Positions 8,582 to 15,405 of a DNA stretch of 41,345 bases are shown here, piece by piece (the first letter of the stretch is position 1; every line of letters begins with the position of its first letter). The stretch spans positions 1-41,345 of the forward strand of contig NZ_JASOKT010000016.1 in assembly GCF_030216305.1 (NCBI RefSeq), given 5' to 3'. The notes under the pieces were generated by a model. The model did not search any database. It was not told the DNA's origin and saw only the letters and a program-made list of their open reading frames with translations. Origin of the DNA: Actinotignum timonense (GTDB lineage Bacteria; Actinomycetota; Actinomycetes; Actinomycetales; Actinomycetaceae). The translations under genes were made by a program, and so were the position numbers.

Positions 8582-9703
8582 GTGCGTTGTTCGTATTTTG
8601 AGGCGGGGACCTGCCGTTCATGTACCCGGATGGGTGAGGCCTACCCCGCTCAGGTGGCGGACAAGGAGGAACGCCTGGCCGAATTGCTGACGCCTTTCGC
8701 ACCGGCGTGGCTGCCGCCCGCGCTCTCCCCGGAATCGCATTTTCGTAATAAAGCGAAGCTCGCCGTGGGCGGAACCGCGCAGGCGCCGACGCTGGGAATT
8801 TTGGATCGGGGCATGCGCGGGGTAGACCTGCGCGAATGCGGGCTTTACGAGGAGCCCATTACCGCGGCGCTCCCGGCACTAACCGAGTTCATCGGGCGAG
8901 CGCGGCTCACGCCTTTTGACGTGCCGAGCGGGCGCGGGGAACTCAAAAATATTCTTATTACCGCGGCGCCGAGCGGTGAGCTGCTGCTACGTTTTGTGCT
9001 GCGCTCGACCGAGTCGGTGGTACGGATTCGCAAGCATCTGCCCTGGTTGCGCGCGCAGCTGCCGAACGCTCGGGTTATTTCTGTTAATTTGCTTCCGCAG
9101 CGTGCCGCCCTCGTGGAGGGTGAGGAGGAGATTGTGCTGACCGGGGAGGATACGCTGCCTTTCCCGCTTGGCGCAGTGACGCTTTACCTCACCCCGCGTT
9201 CCTTCTTCCAGACGAATACCACGATTGCCCGGGCGATGTACGCACAGGCGCGCGAATGGGCCGCGGGTTTGGGCGGGGTGCGCACGGTTTGGGATTTGTA
9301 TTGCGGGGTGGGTGGTTTCGCGCTGCACGTGGCCGGCCCGGGGCGGCGCGTGACCGGCGTGGAGATTTCCGAGGCCGCGGTGGATTCCGCGCGCCACGCT
9401 GCCGCGAAGGCCGGCAGTTCCGCGCAGTTTTTTGCCGGCGACGCCGCACGTGCCGCCGGCAAGCTCGGCGGCACGCCCGATCTGCTCATCGTCAATCCAC
9501 CGCGACGTGGCCTGACAGATCTCACCGAGTGGATTGCGGCGAATCCCCCGCGCTGGCTCATCTATTCATCATGTAATCCCACCACGCTGGCCAAGGACTT
9601 GCAGCTACTGGAGGGCTTTGCCGTGCACGAAGCACGCCTCATGGACATGTTCCCGCAAACTGCACACATGGAGTGCATGGTGCTGGCGGAGCGGGTGGAT
9701 TAG
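8582..9703 (+). CDS. rlmC: 23S rRNA (uracil-C5)-methyltransferase, RlmC/RumB type
   Basis: SAM-dependent rRNA m5U methyltransferase of 373 residues. The N-terminus gives the Fe-S cluster ligands Cys3, Cys11, Cys14 and Cys86 (RECGLYE). Motifs of the TrmA/RumB family follow: YLTPRSFFQTN, DLYCGVGGFALHVA (SAM-binding), VNPPRRGL, and the catalytic cysteine in YSSCNP (about 331). No TRAM domain is present, which fits RlmC rather than RlmD. RlmC in E. coli modifies U747 of 23S rRNA; the exact site here is inferred. GTG 8582 is preceded by TAAGCT with a 6-base gap, so a leaderless transcript starting inside the yaaA 3' end is likely. Confidence 0.9.
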   Translation: MRCSYFEAGTCRSCTRMGEAYPAQVADKEERLAELLTPFAPAWLPPALSPESHFRNKAKLAVGGTAQAPTLGILDRGMRGVDLRECGLYEEPITAALPALTEFIGRARLTPFDVPSGRGELKNILITAAPSGELLLRFVLRSTESVVRIRKHLPWLRAQLPNARVISVNLLPQRAALVEGEEEIVLTGEDTLPFPLGAVTLYLTPRSFFQTNTTIARAMYAQAREWAAGLGGVRTVWDLYCGVGGFALHVAGPGRRVTGVEISEAAVDSARHAAAKAGSSAQFFAGDAARAAGKLGGTPDLLIVNPPRRGLTDLTEWIAANPPRWLIYSSCNPTTLAKDLQLLEGFAVHEARLMDMFPQTAHMECMVLAERVD

Positions 9704-9775
9704 GCGGGCGGCAGCGAAGTTTCGGAGCGGTATGCCGCCATATTTATCCCGGGCGTTTCGCGAAGGATAAGTGCT

Positions 9776-9799
9776 TGCGCCTGCCACTACATTGGCGCA
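9776..9799. promoter_or_regulatory. Candidate operator before the DinJ-like gene
   Basis: The inverted repeat TGCGCC (9776-9781) / GGCGCA (9794-9799) with a 12-base gap lies 31 bases before the antitoxin start. RelB/DinJ antitoxins autoregulate through such palindromes; the assignment is inference. Confidence 0.3.
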
Positions 9800-9830
9800 G
9801 ACTGTTCAACAGGCGATAAGGAGGTCACCC

Positions 9831-10172
9831 ATGGCAAAGACAGCGAATGTATACGTCCGCATTGATCCCGAGCTCAAGGAACGGGCAGAACACATTTTGA
9901 GCTTATTGGGTATCTCCCCATCAGCTCTTATTACTCTGCTTTATAAGCAAGTGATCCTGCACCGCGGCATTCCCTTTGAAGTGAAGCTCCCGTATGCCAG
10001 GCCGGTTGATATTAGCTCGCTGACCAAAGAGGAGTTAATTGCCGAATTGGACAAAGGCCTCCGGTCCATCGAATCTGGCACCACCCAACCCGCAGACGAA
10101 GTATTTAAATCACTGAGTTCAGAGTTCGGCGAATGGGATTCCGCGATAGGCACCGAAACCCAGCCGCTTTGA
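9831..10172 (+). CDS. Orphan RelB/DinJ-family antitoxin
   Basis: Ribbon-helix-helix type antitoxin of 113 residues. I chose ATG 9831 because a full AAGGAGGT lies at 9818-9825; the upstream GTG at 9771 lacks a ribosome site. The N-terminus ANVYVRIDPELKERAEHIL then GISPSALITLLYKQV and RGIPFEV is the DinJ/RelB core (residues 1-53). The C-terminal extension (54-113) would normally wrap a YafQ/RelE toxin. No toxin gene follows: the next gene, 124 bases on, is a MerR regulator. The gene is more A+T-rich than its neighbours and marks the start of an accessory patch. It may neutralise a toxin encoded elsewhere or act only as a repressor. Confidence 0.85.
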   Translation: MAKTANVYVRIDPELKERAEHILSLLGISPSALITLLYKQVILHRGIPFEVKLPYARPVDISSLTKEELIAELDKGLRSIESGTTQPADEVFKSLSSEFGEWDSAIGTETQPL

Positions 10173-10240
10173 TTCATGTGGCGCTCTTGCTGCTCGGAGA
10201 TCGTCTGCGTTTAACTGTGGGCAGGCCTGATTTCTGCCAT

Positions 10241-10271
10241 TTGACCCTGACGTTACGTCACACTCTACCGT
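10241..10271 (+). promoter_or_regulatory. MerR-type promoter and operator of the TipA-like gene
   Basis: TTGACC (10241-10246) and TACCGT (10266-10271) are separated by 19 bases, the long spacer typical of MerR-controlled promoters. Inside the spacer lies the palindrome TGACGTTACGTCA (10248-10260), with two 6-bp arms around one central base. The geometry matches operators that MerR proteins untwist on activation. It indicates autoregulation by the regulator encoded directly downstream. Confidence 0.7.
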
Positions 10272-10296
10272 TGTTAACACGGAAGGAGGATCAGTG

Positions 10297-11022
10297 ATGA
10301 AAACCGTCAATGAGGTCAGCAAAATAGCCGGCATTAGCGTTCGCACGTTACAGTACTACGACAGAATCGGGCTTCTCAAGCCCACCGATTACTCGGATGC
10401 TGGATACAGGCTGTACAGCGACTCGGACGTGAAACAGCTGCAATATATTTTGCTTTTTCGGGAGTTGGAATTCCCGCTCAAAGAAATCAAAGCCATAGTC
10501 CACAGCGAGAACTTCGATGAAGCCGAGGCACTCGACCAGCAGATAACCCTACTGTCCCTGAAAAGGGACCGGCTCGAAGCCTTGCTGGACTTCGCAAAAA
10601 GAATCAAATCGTCAGGAGGTACCTACATGGATTTCACAGTTTTTGACACCGGAAAAATCGATGATTACGCACGCCAGGCCCGAGAGCGCTGGGGCGCAAC
10701 GTCGGAATATCAGGAGTATGAATCCAAGCACGCAGGACGGAGTACCACGGAAAACCAGGCCATCACCCAGAGCCTCATGTTAATTTTCGGAGAATTCGGG
10801 AAGATCAAAACCGGCGCTCCCGACTCGCCAGAAGCTCAAGTGCTGGTGAAAAAGCTGCAAGGCTTCATCACCGATAATTTCTATGCGTGCACGGATGAGA
10901 TCCTGGCCGGCCTCGGGGAAATGTATACCGATGGTGGAGAGTTCACTCGCAATATTGATGATTTTGCGGGCGAAGGAACCGCGGTATTCGTTCACGAAGC
11001 CATCAAGCGCTACTGCGCATAG
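10297..11022 (+). CDS. MerR-family regulator with TipAS ligand-binding domain
   Basis: Transcription activator of 241 residues. I chose ATG 10297 because GGAGG (10285-10289) is seven bases away; GTG 10294 is possible. The winged helix (1-70) carries VSKIAGISVRTLQYYDRIGLL and GYRLYSDSDV. A dimerisation helix runs to about 105, and a TipAS domain (about 108-241) has the usual RWGATSEYQEYE start and the HEAIKRYC end. TipA proteins in streptomycetes bind thiopeptide antibiotics in this domain and activate their own promoter. An internal ATG near 10627 preceded by AGGAGGTACC (about 10615-10624) sits at the start of TipAS, so a separate short ligand-binding form could be made, as with tipA. No resistance gene follows, so the regulon is probably elsewhere. 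Confidence 0.9.
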   Translation: MKTVNEVSKIAGISVRTLQYYDRIGLLKPTDYSDAGYRLYSDSDVKQLQYILLFRELEFPLKEIKAIVHSENFDEAEALDQQITLLSLKRDRLEALLDFAKRIKSSGGTYMDFTVFDTGKIDDYARQARERWGATSEYQEYESKHAGRSTTENQAITQSLMLIFGEFGKIKTGAPDSPEAQVLVKKLQGFITDNFYACTDEILAGLGEMYTDGGEFTRNIDDFAGEGTAVFVHEAIKRYCA

Positions 11023-11051
11023 TTCATAGCCCATCCACTTCCTTATAAGCT

Positions 11052-11109
11052 GTGCCCGGTGCCGCCTCCCCGACTACCTTATCCGTGGTCGAAGAGCGGC
11101 ACCGGGCAC
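11052..11109. other. 14-bp inverted repeat after the TipA-like gene
   Basis: GTGCCCGGTGCCGC (11052-11065) and its exact complement (11096-11109) flank a 30-base loop between the convergent MerR and ATPase genes. There is no U-run. It may be a transcription barrier. Confidence 0.5.
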
Positions 11110-11111
11110 AA

Positions 11112-11131
11112 TAAAGCTCCCGCTACGGGAG
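11112..11131 (-). terminator. Hairpin terminator of the DUF4143 ATPase gene
   Basis: On the minus strand CTCCCG-TAG-CGGGAG (11131-11117) begins just after the stop codon and is followed by CTTTATT. Confidence 0.55.
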
Positions 11132-12364
11132 TTAAGCACCTGGGGCAGGTTGCGGATAGGTAGCGAGCAAGTGCGCGGCCGACTGGGCTGCAAAGTTTTT
11201 CCCTTGGTACGATTCCTCCCCCTGGTAGATAACCGCGCGATTTTCAGCCGGGATTCCCAGGAGCTCACCGATCTGGGAAAGCTGGTGGCCAAATTTATCG
11301 CGCATCGTAATCGAGGATTTAATCTCGAAAATGCGCGGGTGACTACGCACGGTGAGATCAAGGAGATCAACCTCGCGCTTGGAGTCATCACGATAAAAAT
11401 AGAGCTCCGGTTCCGTTCCCGTATGGAGATATTGTTTCCGCATCTCCGCGATCACAAAATTCTCGAATACCGCCCCGCGTTTCGGATGGGTCAGAAGTTC
11501 AGCAGCACTTCGGATTCCCAAGAGATGACACAGCAAACCCGTATCGTAAAAGAACAGCTTCGGAGTCTTCGTCACTCGTTTCACACCGCTGGACATATAC
11601 GGCTGCAGCGTGAACGTGATGTAGGAGGAGTTGAGAATCGACGCCCACTCTTTAACGGTCCGATAGGTGGAGCTGATATCGCGCGCCAAGCCACTGTAGT
11701 TAATGAGGCTTCCGCTCGACTCTGCACACAATCGCAGGAAAGCACGGAATGCGTCAATATTTCGGACACCGAGATAATCCGCGACATCTCTTTCAAGGTA
11801 AGTCCGCACGTAATTAGGCATAAAAACGTGGGCCGGGATACCCGCGTCGTAAATACGCGGATATCCTCCGGCAACTTGCGCTTCGCTGAGTGTGGGCACA
11901 GGATCAAGTGCTTGAAGTTCCTGCCAGCTCAAGGGCAGCAGCTGAAGCATTCCAACCCTGCCGGCCAAGGATTGGCTAATGCTCCGCAGCAGCGAAAAGT
12001 TTTGTGAACCGGTCAAAATATACTGCCCTGCCTCACCACGCTCATCTGATCGCACCTGAATGGTAGAAAAAAGATCCGGAGCGTATTGCGCCTCATCAAC
12101 GATAAGCGGCGCGGGGTGCGCGGCAAGAAAACCAACTGGATCCTGGGTAGCTGCCGCACGGAGATTCGGATTTTCGAGGTTGACGTATTGATACGTGGGA
12201 AAAGCCATCCGAACCAGGGTTGATTTCCCGCTCTGGCGCGGGCCGGTAACGAAAACTACCGGAAACCATTGCGCCAATTGTGCGATATAACCACTCGCGC
12301 TGCGAGGAATCACCGTGCCACACTCTCCCTTCATTGCGATAGCAGAGCCACCGTATATCTGCAC
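11132..12364 (-). CDS. AAA-type ATPase with DUF4143 domain
   Basis: ATP-binding protein of 410 residues (400 if ATG 12334 is used). Walker A TGPRQSGKST (40-49), Walker B LIVDEAQ (88-92) and sensor region YILTGSQNFSLL form the AAA_14 ATPase. The middle (QSLAGRVGMLQLLPLSWQEL) is the usual junction to a winged-helix region. The C-terminal DUF4143 part keeps a PD-(D/E)XK-like signature, REVDLL and FEIKSS (Lys about 349). The family is very widespread, often in many copies per genome, and its function is unknown. GTG 12364 has GTGAGG four bases upstream, within the last unit of a six-copy 23-bp repeat. Base composition is A+T-richer than the flanks, which suggests transfer. It is monocistronic with its own terminator. 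Confidence 0.88.
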   Translation of the reverse strand: MQIYGGSAIAMKGECGTVIPRSASGYIAQLAQWFPVVFVTGPRQSGKSTLVRMAFPTYQYVNLENPNLRAAATQDPVGFLAAHPAPLIVDEAQYAPDLFSTIQVRSDERGEAGQYILTGSQNFSLLRSISQSLAGRVGMLQLLPLSWQELQALDPVPTLSEAQVAGGYPRIYDAGIPAHVFMPNYVRTYLERDVADYLGVRNIDAFRAFLRLCAESSGSLINYSGLARDISSTYRTVKEWASILNSSYITFTLQPYMSSGVKRVTKTPKLFFYDTGLLCHLLGIRSAAELLTHPKRGAVFENFVIAEMRKQYLHTGTEPELYFYRDDSKREVDLLDLTVRSHPRIFEIKSSITMRDKFGHQLSQIGELLGIPAENRAVIYQGEESYQGKNFAAQSAAHLLATYPQPAPGA

Positions 12365-12370
12365 CAGACC

Positions 12371-12508
12371 TCACCAGATCATTGCAGTAGGATCGACCAA
12401 ATCATTGCAGTAGATCCTACCAAATCATTGCAGTAGAACCCACCAAATCATTGCAGTAGGACCCACCAAATCATTGCAGTAGAACCGACCAAATCATTGC
12501 AGTAGGAA
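12371..12508 (-). repeat. Six 23-bp tandem repeats upstream of the DUF4143 ATPase gene
   Basis: ATTGCAGTAG begins at 12381, 12404, 12427, 12450, 12473 and 12496, an exact 23-base period. The wider core in plus orientation is CCAAATCATTGCAGTAG, followed by a variable 6-base part; the unit nearest the gene is slightly degenerate (CCAGATC). The array ends a few bases before the GTG start of the ATPase. In the sense strand every unit contains CAATGA. Confidence 0.95.
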
Positions 12509-12601
12509 CTGACGGATCGGCACAATAGCAACGAAAAACCCCGCTCGCACCGCTATCGTAGACCGGCACAGTCGCACATGGCTCGCTCGCGGCTTACACA
12601 C

Positions 12602-14491
12602 TCACCGCAAGCCGTAGCGTTTGAGGTGGCGTTGAGCGCGCGCGGAGTTGTCATTCTGTAAGGCGAGCAGCTCGGCGTAGATACCTCCGGACTCGGCAAG
12701 CTCTGCCGGGCTACCCACCTCATCAATGTGCCCGGCGCGCAGAGTAATAATGCGGTCCACGCTGGCAATAGTAGAGAGCCGGTGCGCGATAATAATCGAG
12801 GTGCGGTCTTTCATGAGGTCTTCCAGACCGGCCTGCACCCACCGCTCGGAGCGGGTATCCAGCGCGGAAGTCGCTTCGTCCAGCACCAAAACCGGAGCAG
12901 CTTTGAGCATCGCACGAGCCACCGCGATGCGCTGGCGTTGCCCACCGGAAAGCTTGAGCCCGCGCTCCCCGATGACGGTGTCATACCCCTGGGCGAAACG
13001 CCGAATAAAACGATCCGCGTGAGCGCGGGTCGCGGCATCGAGGATTTCTTCCTCGGTAGCATCCGGGCGCCCGTAAGCAATATTTTCCCTAATTGTTCCG
13101 GAGAAAAGCGCCGGGTCCTGGAAAACTACCCCGATGGCGGCGCGCACCTGCCCGAGTGGCAGACCCGCGATATCGCTGCCGAAGAGCTCAATATGTCCGG
13201 CCCGCGGTTCGTATAGCCCTAGAAGAAGCGAGGTCAGGGTGGTTTTCCCACCCCCGGATTCGGAAACGAAAGCGACCCGTTCCCCCGGCTCGATAGCGAA
13301 ACTAACATCGCGTAAAACATCCGGATCGGTGCCGTATCCAAAAGTCACGTTCTCGAAACGAATCGCCGGCACGTCAGGCTCAATCTCCTCCACGTTCTGG
13401 TGGAGCGCGCGGGCCGTAAGTGGGCGGGCCGGTGCGGCGTCGTCGTTCTGACTAGGAGCGGTGCCACCGGGAAGGGTAGCGGAGTTGGATATAACGGGGC
13501 GCTGGCCGCGTTCGGTTTCGGCGAGTTCCATGACCTCGAAGTAATCGCGCGAGCCGGCGATGGCGTGCTGGGTGGTGTCCACGATCCAGCTCATGGACAT
13601 GACCGGGCGGCGTGCCATCCCCACGAGCTGCACCAGGATAACCATGTCGCCCACGGAGAATTGACCGCGGGCGGTGCGCAGGAAAATAATGGCGTAAATC
13701 GCGAAGAAAATAATGGCCATAACCATGCGGCGCAGGAAGTCCATGGTGTGCCAGTGGCGGGATTGATCGGCGGTGAGGCGCTCGGCGTGCTCGTAGTGAC
13801 GGGCGAAATGCGCGAGTTCGCCGCGTTCACGGGTGAAGGATTTGACCACGCGGATCTGGCCGATTACTTCGTTGAAGCGCCCGCCGGCCACGTCGATGTC
13901 TTCGTTTTTCTGTGCTTCCAGGCCTTGCCAGCGCCGCGAGGTGAGGGCGGTCAGCCACATGTAAATCGGGAAAATAATAAGCAGGAGGAGGCAGAGCAGC
14001 GGGGAATAAATAAAGGAAATAATCAGTACGGCGATCACCGTGAGCAGCGTGGTGAAGAAGGAGTTTGCGAAGTTCTTGACGAAATTCGTGACCTCCATAA
14101 TGGAGCGGTTGAGGCGCGAGGTGATGGTGCCGGTGAGTTCGCGGTCGAAATAATCTTGCGGGAGAGTGAGGAGTTTATCGAAGTAGCGCACGGAGAGGAT
14201 GGAGCGCATTTTTTGGCTCATGAGGTCGCCGGCGTATCCGCCCAGCGAGTCGATGGTGGTGGAGAAAAAATCGATGGCGAGGAAGGCACCGGCCAGTAGG
14301 ATGACACGCCGCACCGCCGCATCAACCTCGAGACTGCCGCTCACGGCGGCAACCGCGGTATCGGTGGCGGCGCCGAGCACGAAGGGAACGATGATGGTTC
14401 CGGCGGTCACGAGGATGGATGCGAGGGCCACCGCCACGTAGTAACGGGACAGCGCGGAAGTGAAACGAAAAATTCTTAGCAGTGCGTGCAC
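12602..14491 (-). CDS. ABC exporter, fused permease and ATPase (half transporter)
   Basis: Membrane exporter of 629 residues that should work as a homodimer. An ABC_membrane domain with six helices (about 15-310) is followed by a low-complexity linker (about 340-375, containing QNDDAAP, the dispersed 12-mer) and a nucleotide-binding domain (about 380-615). Visible motifs are Q-loop VVFQDPALFSG, signature LSGGQRQRIAVARAM, Walker B VLVLDEATSALD and H-loop IIAHRLSTI. Walker A reads SESGGGKTT: the first glycine is replaced by serine. The substrate is unknown; lipid or drug export is usual for the family. GTG 14491 has TAGGGT six bases upstream, indicating a leaderless mRNA. The gene lies 96 bases after hspR but has its own promoter. 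Confidence 0.92.
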   Translation of the reverse strand: MHALLRIFRFTSALSRYYVAVALASILVTAGTIIVPFVLGAATDTAVAAVSGSLEVDAAVRRVILLAGAFLAIDFFSTTIDSLGGYAGDLMSQKMRSILSVRYFDKLLTLPQDYFDRELTGTITSRLNRSIMEVTNFVKNFANSFFTTLLTVIAVLIISFIYSPLLCLLLLIIFPIYMWLTALTSRRWQGLEAQKNEDIDVAGGRFNEVIGQIRVVKSFTRERGELAHFARHYEHAERLTADQSRHWHTMDFLRRMVMAIIFFAIYAIIFLRTARGQFSVGDMVILVQLVGMARRPVMSMSWIVDTTQHAIAGSRDYFEVMELAETERGQRPVISNSATLPGGTAPSQNDDAAPARPLTARALHQNVEEIEPDVPAIRFENVTFGYGTDPDVLRDVSFAIEPGERVAFVSESGGGKTTLTSLLLGLYEPRAGHIELFGSDIAGLPLGQVRAAIGVVFQDPALFSGTIRENIAYGRPDATEEEILDAATRAHADRFIRRFAQGYDTVIGERGLKLSGGQRQRIAVARAMLKAAPVLVLDEATSALDTRSERWVQAGLEDLMKDRTSIIIAHRLSTIASVDRIITLRAGHIDEVGSPAELAESGGIYAELLALQNDNSARAQRHLKRYGLR

Positions 14492-14497
14492 ATAGTG

Positions 14498-14503
14498 ACC
14501 CTA
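14498..14503 (-). promoter_or_regulatory. -10 box of a probable leaderless ABC exporter transcript
   Basis: TAGGGT on the minus strand ends six bases before the GTG start. No Shine-Dalgarno sequence is present. Confidence 0.45.
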
Positions 14504-14558
14504 GCAGTACTGCGCGCTGTTCCCGGGGCGTTCGCGTGCCGCGCCGCACTGGAAGTCA

Positions 14559-14594
14559 CGGTCGCGTTCCTGGGTGCGGTCGCGTTCCTAGGCG
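14559..14594 (-). repeat. 18-bp tandem duplication spanning the hspR stop codon
   Basis: CGGTCGCGTTCCTGGGTG (14559-14576) and CGGTCGCGTTCCTAGGCG (14577-14594) follow head to tail. In the sense strand the copy inside the gene has TAG where the downstream copy has CAG. Confidence 0.85.
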
Positions 14595-15262
14595 CGGTCA
14601 AGCTCGCGGTCACGCGCGTGGTTGCGGTCGCGACCGTGTTCGCGGTTGCGGTCCCAATCCATCTGCACCGCGAGCGCAGCGAGGAGTAGATCCAGGGTGT
14701 GGGGTTGGTAGCGAGTCAGTTCGGAGCCGGGGTGGCGCGCGCTACCGGCTGCGGCACCGGCTGCGGCACTTGCCGCGGAACTTCCTGAGGCCCCCGCGCG
14801 GGAAGGCCCGGTGCTTTCCTGGGCACGTAATTGCGCGAGGCGCTGCGCGGCCTGGTGCCGCAGATACTCGCGTAGGTCTTTATGACCGCGGGTAAGAACG
14901 ACGTCGCCATCCGCTCCGGCAGCGAAAATCCGGCGAGCATGGGCGCGCCGTTCGTTGGCGCGTTCCCGCTCTGCCGCGAGTTCTTGTTCGGCGTTCTGGA
15001 GGGAGCGGGTGAGCTGGTCAATGCGCTCTTGCATCTGGAGGATGCGGGCGATGCCGGCCAGGTTGATGCCATCCTCCTGGGACATGCGTTGAATTTCTTG
15101 GAGGCGTTCCACATCCTCCAGGGAGTAGCGCCGCCCGCCTCCGCGGGTGCGCCGAGCGGACACCAGCCCCAGGCGGTCATATTGGCGCAGCGTCTGGGCG
15201 TGCATGCCCGCGAGTTCGGCCGCTACTGACACCGTGAGTAACGGTGCGCGTCGATTCGCCAT
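14588..15262 (-). CDS. hspR: HspR, MerR-family heat-shock repressor
   Basis: Repressor of the chaperone operon, 224 residues. The winged-helix domain (about 10-78) has LLTVSVAAELAGMHAQTLRQYDRLGLV with RTRGGGRRYS, the HspR signature, and a coiled coil (about 78-125). It is the last gene of dnaK-grpE-dnaJ-hspR, and HspR is known to bind HAIR sites with DnaK as co-repressor; a HAIR site is present at 19257. Tandem Shine-Dalgarno sequences (AAAGGAGG and GAGGAGG) precede ATG 15262. The tail is unusual: after an Ala/Ser-rich stretch it ends in Arg/Asp repeats (GRDRNHARDRELDRA). These continue in frame past the TAG as ERDRTQERDRD, so the stop seems to have arisen inside the repeat. Confidence 0.93.
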   Translation of the reverse strand: MANRRAPLLTVSVAAELAGMHAQTLRQYDRLGLVSARRTRGGGRRYSLEDVERLQEIQRMSQEDGINLAGIARILQMQERIDQLTRSLQNAEQELAAERERANERRAHARRIFAAGADGDVVLTRGHKDLREYLRHQAAQRLAQLRAQESTGPSRAGASGSSAASAAAGAAAGSARHPGSELTRYQPHTLDLLLAALAVQMDWDRNREHGRDRNHARDRELDRA

Positions 15263-15293
15263 ACCTCCTCAACCTCCTTTGTTGGGGTTCCGG

Positions 15294-15330
15294 GCCCGGC
15301 CCCGTGCGGGGCCGGGCTAGCCGGGTTTTT
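15294..15330 (+). terminator. Strong hairpin with T-run on the strand opposite the operon
   Basis: GCCCGGCCCC-GTGC-GGGGCCGGGC (15294-15317) is followed by TAGCCGGGTTTTT, so it reads as an intrinsic terminator on the plus strand, where no gene ends. On the minus strand the same stem lies in the dnaJ-hspR spacer, where it could attenuate hspR or protect the mRNA end. Confidence 0.55.
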
Positions 15331-15405
15331 CGTTCCTTGTGCCGCTTCGCTAGTGCTTCACGCTAGCTTGGTTAGCTGTTCGCATGAGCTTCGCTAGCAC
15401 TTCGC

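Noticed and set aside
10173..10293. Hidden toxin gene after the DinJ-like antitoxin
   Set aside because: The 121 bases contain only the MerR-type promoter and ribosome site; no frame with toxin-like residues was found.
12371..12508. CRISPR array
   Set aside because: The period is only 23 bases and the variable part about 6 bases, with no spacers of 30 bases or more and no cas genes.
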